A stretch of DNA of 64,000 nt from Stereum hirsutum FP-91666 SS1. Taxonomy: Eukaryota; Basidiomycota; Agaricomycetes; Russulales; Stereaceae. Positions 35,867-47,287 of the stretch are shown here, one piece after another; the first letter of the stretch is position 1; the number at the start of each line of letters is the position of its first letter. Location: positions 729,224 through 793,223 of the forward strand of contig NW_006763143.1 of NCBI RefSeq assembly GCF_000264905.1, written 5' to 3'. Position numbers and translations under genes: made by a program. The notes beneath the pieces were generated by a model, which was given only the letters and a program-made list of their open reading frames with translations, searched no databases and was not told the origin of the DNA.

Positions 35867-37261
35867 TCAGTGTCCCTCTACATTCACGTAAAGTTTCTCA
35901 GCGTTCGAAACCATCCTCTCATCCACCATACCCAGATGCTTCAAATTCGTTTTTGACGGCAAAGGAGGTGGGAAGGCCATTTCCTTCTCGTGGAGAGAGT
36001 CAGGCGGCAGCTGGTCTCGGGAGTATGCCGACGATGGAACGGGGGGAACGGGCGCCATGTACGAGTCAGCATAGGTTTGGAGTTGAGGCAGTATGTTCGG
36101 GCCGGGTATAGGAAGGTTCGGTAGGATATCGTGATGCGAGCGGGACATGGGAGGACTGGATGGTGACCGGCGCTGTGTTTGGGGAGCGGCGACTGATAGG
36201 TTATTCCCGGCTGATTTATTGATAGGAACGGTTGGACGAAGACTTGTGAGGGAGTATACGAAGGACTGAAGTAAGATCTCGGGCTCACCAGACCGGCTCC
36301 TTGTGCGTTGTCTATTTCTACGGAATTGAGGTTCCCCAGTGGCGGTTTGCATGCTCGCCACACTATCAAGATTTCCAACTGAGAGCCATCTATCCGATAG
36401 CGCTCTCGAGGAAGATGCGGTATTGGCCTCCGGGATAAGCACACTTCTTCTCATTCCTAGGTTGTTGGGTAGTCCTGGGCCTACAGCGTCGCTGACGCTG
36501 TCATAGGGGTAGAGCTCCGGCGCGAGGGGCTTCGGAAGGACGATCTGAAAATTTCCGTGGACATGCGGGAGACCACTGCTGCGACTACGTGAAGCTTGTC
36601 CGGAGACGTCGGACACGGACGAGACGACGGAGTAGGTACTGCGGGATGCAGCACCAATACGAGATCGGGGTCGAGAATTGGAGCGAGGGAGAGATCGATA
36701 GGACGAGGAGTTGGACACCGATGCTGCAGGGGCAGAGAGGGATCCATAATCATTTGAGGGGAATGTAGAGGATACTGAGTTGTCGCGGCGATGTCCAGGT
36801 CCGTGGGCGGAAGCTGGAGGCGGGAAATATGGAGGCTGAGGGATGGGAAGGATACGATCGTCCGGCACGGTGAGGGGCTCGTGATTGAGTGAAGAGGAGA
36901 CAGAGACGTCAGGGCTGGTATCCGCGTTCCAGGTACTAGAGCCAGTCTGTAGCAGAGAGGTATTGCTTCTGGTACGGGCGTGGAGCGAGCGAAAGTTGTC
37001 TATCTTGGGCTCAGCGGAGAAAGCGGTGAGTTGGTGTTCGCGGATGTGGGCAAGGGGCTGAACGGGCGGAAGTGGGTTCGCAAATCCCCGTTGGCGCCGG
37101 TGAAGTATGACACGCCAAAGAATAAAGAGAGCGAGCAGTCCACCGATAGCAGCAGCGACAGAAATGATGATGGTTGGCGAGGTATCATTCGCGCGCCGAG
37201 CGAGGTAGTGTGATTTCCGCTTCATACTGAGAGCTTGATACGAGTGATGATGGGCGTCCAT
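35867..37261 (-). CDS. Single-pass membrane protein with Ser-rich cytosolic tail, unrecognised
   Basis: Intronless, 464 residues from the ATG at 37261 (MDAHHHSYQALSMKRKSHYL). After about 30 residues comes one membrane segment (TIIISVAAAIGGLLALFILW), followed by the stop-transfer basic run RVILHRRQR. The remaining 400 residues are Ser/Pro/Arg-rich and probably disordered, with a Pro-rich C-terminal part (APVPPVPSSAY, FPPPLPSK). There is no cleavable signal peptide, so a short outside N-terminus with a long inside tail is likely. The open frame continues upstream to 37438, but I preferred the internal Met because the upstream part is less consistent. Layout recalls fungal membrane scaffolds of the Axl2/Skg6 kind, without clear homology. 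Divergent from the PXA gene by 404 bp. Confidence 0.75.
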   Translation of the reverse strand: MDAHHHSYQALSMKRKSHYLARRANDTSPTIIISVAAAIGGLLALFILWRVILHRRQRGFANPLPPVQPLAHIREHQLTAFSAEPKIDNFRSLHARTRSNTSLLQTGSSTWNADTSPDVSVSSSLNHEPLTVPDDRILPIPQPPYFPPPASAHGPGHRRDNSVSSTFPSNDYGSLSAPAASVSNSSSYRSLPRSNSRPRSRIGAASRSTYSVVSSVSDVSGQASRSRSSGLPHVHGNFQIVLPKPLAPELYPYDSVSDAVGPGLPNNLGMRRSVLIPEANTASSSRALSDRWLSVGNLDSVASMQTATGEPQFRRNRQRTRSRSGEPEILLQSFVYSLTSLRPTVPINKSAGNNLSVAAPQTQRRSPSSPPMSRSHHDILPNLPIPGPNILPQLQTYADSYMAPVPPVPSSAYSRDQLPPDSLHEKEMAFPPPLPSKTNLKHLGMVDERMVSNAEKLYVNVEGH

Positions 37262-37665
37262 GGTCAAGGTACGACGAGTATACGACGAGCTCGATAGCGC
37301 CAGATGGTTGACAGAGAAATCGAAGAGTCGAAAGCTGAGTGCAACGAGGGTGCAACTTGCTGCCGCAGTAATATGTAAAACAAGACTCGAGGCAGAGCAC
37401 TCCAGAAGAAGACACCCAGTGACGGCAGTTATACACAAGTATAGATAGAATGGACAGCGTTCGGAACAGTAAGGAGCGGCGGCGGGCTGGGCAACAGTAA
37501 GGTAGAATCGACGTTGTTCGACGCGATTGACGGCGTCCAGGAAAAGAACGTGAAGTTCAATATGTGATGTGGCGGGTCGGATAGCGTGGAAAACCTATGC
37601 CGCAAATGGCGCGCTATTTGGTACTCACAACTCGGCAGAACACGTCTTGCTCGTCGTCCGCGACG
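37262..37665. promoter_or_regulatory. Divergent 404-bp promoter between membrane protein and PXA genes
   Basis: Outward-facing starts at 37261 and 37666. The minus-strand frame open across 37262-37438 may be 5' UTR or an N-terminal extension. No TATA box seen. Confidence 0.4.
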
Positions 37666-40104
37666 ATGGCGAACCCCAAACGACGACCAGGTTTTTCGCA
37701 GCGGTCAGGACCTGTCGCTGCTCCCTCCATTCCTCTCGACGCCCGTTCTCGTTCCAACGCGTCCATCTCATCTTCCATCCAAGGCCGATCCGCTCCGCCC
37801 CCCACGACCGGCTCATTAGCCCAACCCATTTCACTCACCAAGCGTCTCCTTTTCTCGCACTTGCCGCCCAATGCACCTATACCCCCGATATTTCAATATC
37901 CGGGCCTACCACCTGCTCTGAACACAGAGCTATACGACTTTCTTGCGCTTGCGCTGAGGGCATTCATTAATCCTTGGTGGACGAAGATAACTAGATACGA
38001 CAAGGAGTTTCTTGTTCAGGTTACCAGCATAGTCACCGTCGTCTTTCGTAACCTCGAATCACGCTCCTTGGCCGCGGACCTCAGTCCTCTCGTCTTCCGA
38101 GACCTTCCGTCAATCTTGACGCAGCACTGGGTTGACTATCGGACCGCGAAGCAGAAACTCAACACTTCGTATTCACTCGCTGGTTCTTCTTCCTTTCACG
38201 CACTATTTCACGCTCAGCAGCAACATATCGGGGTTTCGGCAGATGGGCAGTTTGATGAAGTATATGTGCGGACAGCCATCGATGCTGTCTTGAAGGCTTG
38301 TCTGCCTCCCGAGGATTGGGAAGCTGAACCGGAGCGATATATTGTCAGAGAGATTGTGGTCAAGATCGTGTCGAAGGACGTTGCTGGTAGGCTTACGCAA
38401 CCATGGTTCATACACAAGATTATACTGGATCTACTTGGGCCGCCCCCAGCCAAGTTTGTAGAGGTGAGTCACTCAATAACTTCGTCAGCATTGCCTCCGT
38501 CCTCGCTACCTCCTCTCGTTTGCATGCGTCTAAATATATCCCTTTCCAGTCGACGAAGTCCGCATACGTATCTATATATATACGGGACGCATATGTATGC
38601 TCCTGGGCTATGCCTAGCTACTCTCAAATCAATACCGATGCTTGCTTGCTCCCTATCCTCTTTTGCGTGAACCTTTCGCTTGAAGTCATGCTGACACCTT
38701 TTTAGCCTCCAGACCCTCATCAACCACATCCCGGCTCATCAACCTCCTTCCATTTACCCTCCTTCCACACGATCATCGTTTTCTTCCTCTCCGCTATACA
38801 AACCATCTCGAGCATCGCTCTCACCCTGATTCACTCCTACAAACGAGCGGTCCATGGCATTCAAATGGTCAACCAGCACCACAACTTCCGACATCAAGGT
38901 TCAAAACCCTCTTCTGTCCCATCACCTTCAACTGTTCCGTCACCAGTGGATCGGACGCCATCCACTGTCAAGATTGACGAGAAAGCTACCCCTGTCACCC
39001 AGACCCAATCGTTCATCTCAGATCACAGCCCTTTGTTACACGGTGTCGAGAATCCGGTCATTCATGCAATTGACCTCACCGACAACGGTCTGTCAACGTC
39101 GAGACCTCCTGTGCCTCCCGTACAGCCCCCGCCGCCGCCACCACCACCATCACCTCCGCCACCACCTCATTACCCTCTCCCGGCAGCTCTAACACGGCTA
39201 CGCCCAGCACCGACAGACTTAGGGCGAGCTCCCGTCGCGTTGTTCGTGGAACTCTTGACGTTGCGAAGGCGGTATGCGGGGAGCGCAATGGCTTCACTGC
39301 TCGAAATGCTGCAGGCCGGATTTACTCGATTCTTGGACAGGTTCATATCTTCTTTCCCTTCCTTCTCAGAGAATCCGTGCTGACGGATGGCCCAGATTAT
39401 TGCCTTATGTGCTCTACGAGCACGTTCTCTCACCTGAACGTCTCACGTCCATAATCATTGTCGCCAAACGGACACTCTTCCCTAATGGATACCCAGCTGC
39501 TGCTCCACCTGATCCAACACAAGAGGAGCAAGTTGCGATGAAGGAGGCAGTAGTGGAAAGGACTGTGGGGATTGTTCCTCGTGCGTTACCTTCCTTCTCC
39601 GCCTGCCTTCACTTTTTCGCTGCCGTAGATACTGGTATCCTGACACTTCGCATTCGGTTCGTCGGGGTCGTCCTGGCACATCCAGCCTTTGTTTCATCCG
39701 TCCTGCTTGGCGCCACTCCAAACGAGCAAAAGCGGACCATAGAGGAGATGATCGATCCACTGAGCGACCAGGCCTGCAATGCGCATTTGTTAATATGCAT
39801 TCTCGATGCCTTTTTGTTAGCCTTGCTTCCTGAACTGGGTGGAGAAGAGGAGGTTTCGGCTGTTAATACGAGTGCTCGGAGCAGTAGTCCAAGTGATGGA
39901 AGTGGCGGTGGGAAGTCAGGTAACGGAGATGGGATAGGATCAAGTGCAGGATTTGGGCTGGGTGTTGGGGAGGTGCGAAGTATGGAGGGAGGGAGTGAGG
40001 GTGAGGATGGAAGAAGCGCGAGTACTAGAGGTGGAGGCGAGAGCGGTACGGGTGCAGGTGGAGGAAGGCGAGGATCTGGGCTGGAGAGTATGTTCTCGGT
40101 TTGA
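37666..40104 (+). CDS. PXA-domain protein
   Basis: Likely endosomal/endomembrane sorting protein; PXA (PX-associated) domains occur in sorting nexins such as SNX13/14/25 and fungal Pxa1. Exons 37666-38463, 38706-39340, 39396-39580 and 39686-40104 give 678 residues. After a Ser-rich N-terminus the PXA domain begins at LNTELYDFLALALRAFINPW, with TKITRYDKEFLVQV, LLxxDLP.ILTQHWVDYRTAKQ, HIGVSADGQFDEVYVRTAID, EPERYIVREIVVKIV and TQPWFIHKIILDLLG. A hydrophobic stretch (IIVFFLSAIQTISSIALTLI) follows. Then come a polyproline run near 39118-39170, a helical segment (LLPYVLYEHVLSPERL) and a Gly/Ser-rich end. No PX, RGS or nexin-C domain follows. The last intron (105 nt) is a multiple of three with no stop, so retention would keep frame. 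Confidence 0.83.
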
Positions 40105-40990
40105 GTCAGCGGCCTCTGGATTATCAGTATGTGAATTACACGTTTTCGGTCATTTCGTGTATGTCGCCGATTTGTGTCACCAGGTTATAATACTATGCTG
40201 GTTTGACGATCGGAGTAATGTTTATTAATCCCTGCGTCTGGCATTCACTGTGAGTACTTACCTCTGTCATCACCGTATTAGGCCCCGAACTGCTGGCTTG
40301 GTAAGGAAATATTTTGAATGGTTGATGTGCTCCGAAGTGTTGCTTCGCAAAACGTATACTTACTGGCCTGGAAGGCCAAAGGCCTGCACTATTTGCTTTT
40401 CTGCCGGGCATTCTATTGGCGTCCTTGATGGCCCAGTAGCACTAAGTCTCTAGTGACCATCCGAAGACGTTCTCTGATTCGTCTCGGGCTTCTGGCGCTC
40501 ACACACGGACTCTTCGTCTCGAAGGTGATTGGGTTAGCCACCGGACAACCTCAGACTCACAGGACATGCATTCCGTGCGAGACCGAGCAAGCCCGAACGA
40601 CATCACTCAACCACGCAGCGCTCTCCGCCTTTCAAGGCGATATGTCAGCCACCATTTGATTGGCTCAATTTCTGAGAGTACATCGGGGATGTGCGACCAC
40701 TTCTGAGCCCTTGTGAAGTTGTTCATCCTCTGCTAACCGGTGTAATATCTGCATCGAAAGCCTTCACAGTGGTCTCCGTCTTGCCGAGACAGGGGTAGAA
40801 GGAACAAAGAAGGACGGAACAAAGAGATTGCAAATTCACATCGATTGGAAGGAATACTCCGTGGCGCCGAACGCGTGGCCTGGGAGTTACATCATGGCTA
40901 TTTATGAACTCTAGTTGACGCCCTGCAGCCAGTGCTTATTCACGAACCCCCTCATCTGCTTTCGCCCGCCCACGAACCTGCCACAGCAAA
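40105..40990. promoter_or_regulatory. Intergenic/upstream region of the GH15 gene
   Basis: 886 bp. TATTTATG near 40899-40906 lies about 85-90 nt before the GH15 start and could act as a TATA element. Open frames at 40250-40659 look random. Confidence 0.4.
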
Positions 40991-43900
40991 ATGAACAGAA
41001 TACAACCACAAGACTTTAGTACAAGGGATTATATCCCGATTTCTGATCATGGATTGTTCGTGTCTCTCTCAATCTGTGCGATGTCCAAGTGAGCGCAAAG
41101 TGGGCGGCTCGTTGACACTGAGAGATTTCGTTCTTTGGCAGGATCGGGAACTTGAGGACGGCTGCGCTCGTGCGTTTATCGTCTTACATCGCTGCTCTTG
41201 AGTTATAGGTCTGACTATTGGAAACCTTCTGCATGTAGGTCAGCGTCGATGGCTCCAGTGAGTCTGGACGCATATTGAATCACGTTCATCTCCGTTAACC
41301 CCTGTCCCCACTAGTCGAAAGTTATGTATGTTCTTTCAGGACCTATCTGCTATCGCAGGAGTCCTCTAACCTGCAGAGTGTCTAAAGTGTGTTCCTGCAT
41401 TCGACTCGCCATCGGTCTTCGCGCGCATCCTTGACAAAGATAAGGTAAGCGTACATGTCCTCAAATCGACCGGTATTGCATAACTCATTCTGTGCTACAA
41501 TTCAGGGTGGTCACTTCTCTATCACGCCGACCGTGGCCGTGACCACGAAGCAGAATTACCTTCCTAGCTCTAACGTGAGTCATAAATCCTACCGAATGCG
41601 AACCCTGTCCTCATAGGTCCACCAGATTCTTCAAACAAAGTACAAAGTCCCGCCAAGCACTATTTCCTCTCAGAGTCTGATGTTTTGGTGGCAGATTCTT
41701 GAATGATGAAGGCGTCATCAGTGTTACGGACTTCTTGCCCCGGAACCCGCATCACGTCGCACATAAGCCACTTCTTGACTGGTTGATTCGGCGCGTCGAG
41801 GTATGTATACCCTGTCCTCTCGATAACATTCCATCTCGCCTCAAATCTCTGCAGGTTATCCGCGGCCGCATGCCTATACGTGTTGAATGTGCCCCTGCCT
41901 TCAACTATGCGCGTGACTCCCATGAAACCTCCATCGTCAAGGACACCTCCATCAGCGTCAAGCCCGGCGTCACTGCACAGTGCAAAGCGCTCTTCGAGTC
42001 TCAGAACCTTACCCTTGACCTGCGCTACATCGCCGAATCGGAAATAGAAGGGGTAGGCGTACCTGAGATTGAGCTGAAGGAGCTCGATCTAAGTGCGAGG
42101 GGTCATAAGGGAAAGGCCGTGTGCGTGGACATGGATTTGACGGAGGGCCAGGTGGTAACGTTTGTACTGAGGACGCCACCGCCACCGAATGGGCACGAGG
42201 ATAAGTTCCATCCCACTGAAGAGAGGGCGAACGCGCTTGGCGTTCCCTTGGAAAGTATGAATCCTTGTTGCAGGTCGAATCTTCAGAGAAAGAAAGTCGG
42301 CTGATCGAAATGCAAAATTATCGACTATAGAACTCGTCATCGGAGCTTCCACGCTTCGTGAAAGATCTGACCCTATGCTTACCAAGGTCAGCGCTACAAC
42401 ACTCCGCCTCACAATTCATTTACTCACAAGCATGTATACGTAGGAACTTTTGCGCGATCTGCTCAGAGGTACAAACTCCTATTGGAACTCTTGGATTAGG
42501 CATGTCTTTCATTTGCTCAGCCACGAACATACTCTCATCCAATATCGGTTGCTACAGGAGGTCAACCTACCACGGAGACTGGAAAGAGTCTGTTCATCGC
42601 AGTGCGCTCGCGCTAAAACTCCTTATTTACGAGCCTACAGGTACGCACTTAAGTTATTCAACGACACCAGAGCACTTCTATAACAATATGTTTCTTCTTA
42701 CCTTGTCTCCTTCAGGCGCTGTGGTAGCCAGTCCGACATTCAGTCTGCCTGAATTCATCGGAGGGACGAGGAATTGGTATGACTTCCTATCATTCATTGC
42801 CGATTATTTCCCTGGCTTAATCACGGATTTTCTGCTTTGTAGGGACTATCGGTTCGTCTTTTACATCATGATAATCTTCGAAATAACTGAAATGATGTGT
42901 GCATCAGTGCATCTTGGATCCGTGATTCTTCGTTTATTCTCTACGCCCTCCTTCGACTTGGATTCACCTCAGAGGCTACTGGTACGACATTGAGCTATTT
43001 AATACATCATCATAAACACCTCACATAGCTTGATGGTCCTGGCCTTCACGGTACAGCGTATATGGAGTTTATTTTTGACAGGTTGAAGGACAAGAATCCG
43101 GATGGATCGATTCAGATTATGTATACCATCCATGGCATGTCCCATCCTCTCCCCCCCTTCTCTGGTAACCATTCTCAACATCTCGACACATCTTCGTGCC
43201 TTTGTTGCAGGTGGCAAAATCTTCCCAGAGGAAGAGCTCACGCATCTCGATGGGCACAAGGGTTCCAAACCTGTTCGGTGCGAGTGTCTCTGTTTCTCCT
43301 CGACGTAAGGTATGGTCACTAAGACTGTTTGTTTGGCTCGGTGTCTAGGATTGGGAATGGCGCGATTGACCATATCCAGCTCGTAAGTGTTGTAGAACTT
43401 GTACATAGTGAGCGAATCGAGGACTAATAGACGTTTACGTCGTATAGGATATCTATGGCGAACTGTGAGGTACGAGGCTTTCTTCATATGATATCGTGTT
43501 CTAACACGTACTAATTCACGTGAAGTCAGGAATAGCGCTCTATATTAATGATTATAGATCTGAAATGCCGTTCATTCAGCATGGACTGTATTTACCTCGG
43601 CCAAAAGGTAGGATGCTCATGTTGCTGATTGCGTTCTTATTCGTGCTCAATCTACTCACACAATCCTGCTAGTTCGGTCGTCCTCTTGTAAGTGGTGCTT
43701 ACATCACATCATGGCTGAATAGAATTCTGACGCGCAATGTGCATAGGGATACGATACATGGTTCGTTCATCACCTTTTGTACCTTAGTTCTTCGCTTATC
43801 CTTACATCGGGACCAGGTTGGCTGTGCGAGACCTGTGAGTTGTAACTGGCTTCTTTGCTAATTTCTGTATTAACACGTCTTTCGTTATCAGAGTGGACTG

Positions 43901-45555
43901 TACGCGCGACCACATCTCCTACATTCATGTATGAATCCTGACAGTTTCTCCTGCAGTCGTCTGCGCACACTGCCACGACCCGGACTTGTGCGTGTTATGT
44001 CCCCAAGATGTTACGCAAATTGTACTCATGCTCCGGTTTACTGACAGGTCGATATGGTCAGTTCGACGCTTGAAACATCAAGACGCCATTTCATCCCTTA
44101 CGCGCACAAACGATTTTAATTCTTTGGTATCTCACTCTCATAGGGAGGTCCGAAACAAGCATAGACACTTCACGGTGCGTCCCATCCTGCCTTGGAGCTA
44201 CCTTCCCATAAGAGGAGTGCTGACAGCTCTTGTACTGCAGTATTCTAAGGTATGGTTTCATTGAATGTGGTCACGCTGGGAGGAAAGAGACCGAGGGATT
44301 ACTTACCCCATTCCCTGTCTGAAGGTTATGATGTGGTACGTTTACCCCTCGAAGAGACCGGTATATTATGCACCCGTCATCGCTAATGTTCCATACGCCT
44401 TCCCTCTCCGCATCTATCTTCCCAACTGCCAGGGTGGCATTGGACCGAGGTTCGTCCTTTCCGACCCGAGTTGTACCAATTTACTTATGCAAAGACTGAC
44501 GTTATAACACTTCTTCGCCGCTTTCTATCCAACAAATACCACAATTTCCGTCAAATGTGCATGTTACACAGGCCTTCGTCTCGCAGATAAGCGGTCCTTC
44601 CCTTGCCCGAACCGGAACAAATGGCTCGCAACGAGGGACAGCTTATATGAGGAGATCATGGACAAGGCATGGAACAGAAAGGAGCAGTACTTCGGACAAA
44701 GCTATGAAGAAACACATGTGTTGGACTCTGCGGTATTAGTCATGCCTTTGGTTTTCTTCATGAATGCGGTACGTTTATGTTTGTATCGCGTTAGATGAAA
44801 GGAAGATACGTAGGCTGACGGTGATACGTGGGCGGATGATAGTCAGACCCGCGGTTCTTAAGTACATTGAAGGCTATATTGAAGACACCCGAGAGAGGAG
44901 GATTGACGGCGAATGTGAGTATACGGTCCCTCAACTTCTTGGTGATATCTATGATATATATTGGCTGGTCATCAGAACCTTGTCTATCGTTACAACACCC
45001 AGGAGTCGGATGACGGTGTCGGAGGGGAAGAAGGGACGTTCTGTCTCTGTACACTCTGGTGAGGTTTCGTTGATACTCAAGATGCCTTCCATTCACAGTA
45101 CTGAAGAGACAATATAGGTGTGTCGAGGCGTTGACAAGGGCGGGAGAGTACGATCCGTCAATGTTGGCGAGGTCGGTGAGCATGTTCGAGGTGAGTTCAT
45201 GGTTTACGGTGTTTTTGATGAACCTCTGTGAGCTCAATGACTGTCTGATTGAATGCAATTGGTTCTTCAGGACTTCCTGATGTATACGAACCACTTGAAG
45301 TAAACCTACTCGCTCCCTTTGGGGATACACAAGACTAACATTATTAATTATAGACTATGCACGGAGGAGATCTCGCCATCGGGTGATGGGTAAGTGCTCT
45401 TAATGCCTATGAAGTCCAGGTGCTCACGACATGTTTGCCGCCTGCTTGTGGCGACGCGCAGCCTCGGAAACGCGGTCCAAGGATTCACTCATGTCACGCT
45501 CATCTCTGCTGCGTTTAACCTCTCGAGGACTATGTCGAAGCGACACCATGCATAA
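40991..45555 (+). CDS. GH15-family glucoamylase/trehalase-like enzyme, about 36 introns
   Basis: Predicted inverting alpha-glucosidase or trehalase-like enzyme. My reconstruction joins about 37 exons into roughly 690 residues with no stop or frameshift. The N-terminal trehalase-type beta-sandwich has [55 protein letters not shown] and [18 protein letters not shown]. The (alpha/alpha)6 catalytic domain has [56 protein letters not shown] and [19 protein letters not shown]. The likely general acid Glu is in LSIWEVR and the base region is GVGGEEGTF; it ends [19 protein letters not shown]. No signal peptide is visible, so it is probably intracellular, unlike secreted fungal glucoamylases. Exons of 8-18 nt crowd 43448-44449, and two introns have GC donors. 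Substrate (trehalose, starch oligomers, other) cannot be set from sequence. Confidence 0.87.
42500..42557 (+). other. GC-AG intron 1 of the GH15 gene
   Basis: Exon ...SYWNSWI ends AG, followed by GCATGT, and the acceptor is CTACAG at 42557. Only the GC donor at 42500 keeps the frame into [10 protein letters not shown]; the nearby GT at 42504 would shift it. Confidence 0.75.
43135..43210 (+). other. GC-AG intron 2 of the GH15 gene
   Basis: Exon ...IQIMYTIH ends CATG, followed by GCATGT, with acceptor TTGCAG at 43210. The GC donor gives [12 protein letters not shown] in frame; the GT four bases on does not. Same hexamer donor as the other GC-AG intron. Confidence 0.75.
43448..44449 (+). other. 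Microexon cluster inside the GH15 gene
   Basis: Twelve successive exons carry only about 208 coding nt in 1002 bp: 43448-43464, 43580-43607, 43673-43687, 43747-43760, 43817-43834, 43892-43899 (8 nt), 43957-43987, 44048-44056 (9 nt), 44144-44174, 44241-44249 (9 nt), 44325-44335 and 44433-44449. Each is bounded by AG/GT, and the joined frame reads [17 protein letters not shown], then VRDLVDF, LSIWEVR, FTYSKVMMWVALDRG, which matches GH15 throughout. Confidence 0.8.
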
Positions 45556-47287
45556 GGCCCGCTCAAAGGATGGCGTACAGATGCTGTAGTCGATGGATAG
45601 CCTCCCGCTGAGAGGGCCTAGAAGACATGTGGAACGGCGGCGATACTAAGAGTGAAGCGATAAGCAACTAATGTTCCCTGGTTGACGAAAACGAGTGGTA
45701 GATGCACAGTATGGCTTGTACAACAATAAAAGTGTACAGATAGAATTTGAGGATGTTATCGTGCATTGTACGCTATGTGTCTCGGGGGAGTTCATTCGGG
45801 AGGCTGCCAAACCATCGGTAGCAAAGCCCTTTCATTTCTTTCACAGACCAGAACCTCTTCCATGTGAGGCTGCTAAATTCCTGAGACAGATTTAATGTAA
45901 GCTCAAATGTGTTGTTGAGACCAGAAAGCATTGGACGAAATAGGATGTCATGGAGGAAACCAAGAGATGCCTCGCTCTGTTTAGTGTGGCGTGGACCGCG
46001 GTGGCACCTTCAAGTTGCAACGGTCCGGATTATGCCGATTTTGAAATTTGACCATGCTTCAGTTGAGCAACCGTACCGTTGAAACTCAGCTTCAAGTTGT
46101 TCGTTCACCTGGGTCTGACGTCGCCGCTGCGTCAACTTGTTGCAAGGCCATTGGAACAAGCTTGATCATAAAAGCACAGCCGGACCTCCAGACAACTCGA
46201 AATGTTGTAACTTCTGTCTTCTACTCCCATATGCTCTCGAGTATTCAAGTTTTGCGACCACATCATGGCCTACAACAGGCAGCGCTTGGTCAATAACCCA
46301 ACCACCCTCCTAGCGTGGTCGAGACAGCCTTCTTGGACTACAATCGTACCCAGGCTTGCCTTCACCGGTGCTAGCATAAGAGGCAAGGCCACTTCCACTA
46401 AACTGGAGGCACATTCGGTGCGTCTAGAAACTTTCCGATAGTTCACTACACCCCCGTTCCAGAAAAAGATCCTGTGAAGTCTTGACACTGAATCTTCTCT
46501 GGAGAGCCACGGTCAACATCCACGAAGGGCAAAAGACTCAACGATACTTCAGCGTCTCCCTGAGCAAACCTGTCGACGCGCGTCATCGATGATGGTGGCC
46601 CCACTGGCACATCAAAGATGGGGTTTCCTTATAAGCCCCCAGCCACAGTTCGAAGCGAACAGCAAGGTGCGTTCTTTCCTTTCTCTTTCCCCCTCTCCTT
46701 CTCACTTGTGCAACTTGACGATCTGGCACTGGTGCGTGTGCCCATCGTCTATCAACAGTCTTCGCTCAACAGGATCAGTAGTGCCAGCAGCCGGTATGTG
46801 GAGGAGTCTGCTGTTCAGGTGTGCTCATGGGCCCGGCGGCCAGCTGCAGAGTCCCACCTGTCTTGTCAGGTCCCGATGATAAATATGTCTTGTCGCTAAG
46901 TTCGTGCACCTGTATTCCCTCAACCTCTCTTGTTGTGAAGTAATTTCTCGGTATTCAACATCTCTGTTCATCCTCATGTATAAGTACATACAATATACAT
47001 GTTTTGATCTACCAACTGCAATGATTGAGAGTCTCGTACCGAAAGGAAGAAAGAAAGCAAAAGTGAAAGTAAAACCAAAAGAAAAGAAAAACCCAAAAAA
47101 GGCCTAATCAGCGAGACTTGATTGACCCTTTTGCGCACATTCCGTGAACCTCATCGAAGTCTTCTGCGCATCTCCCTAGAGACTACTCTTCAAAAAGACC
47201 TGGTTGATTTGAGAAGTCACGCTCAAGGAAGACTTCATTGGCACTTCGTGGAGCTTACCCGAAGGATGTCCGGAGACACCCGCGTTG
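45556..47287. other. Intergenic region, 1.7 kb
   Basis: Between the GH15 gene and the second paralogue. Open frames at 45695-45895, 46048-46296, 46589-46899 and 46904-47107 lack recognisable features. The last one is Lys-rich only because of an A-rich run at 47040-47100. No transposon ends or RNA gene seen. Confidence 0.45.

Noticed and set aside
40991..45555. First impression of a decayed GH15 pseudogene, because no open frame exceeds about 200 codons
   Set aside because: All pieces join through consensus splice sites without stops, and the catalytic motifs are intact, so it is a very intron-dense gene.
47040..47107. Lys-rich frame that could be a first exon of the second paralogue
   Set aside because: It reflects an A-rich run, is followed by stops and has no donor leading in frame to 47380.
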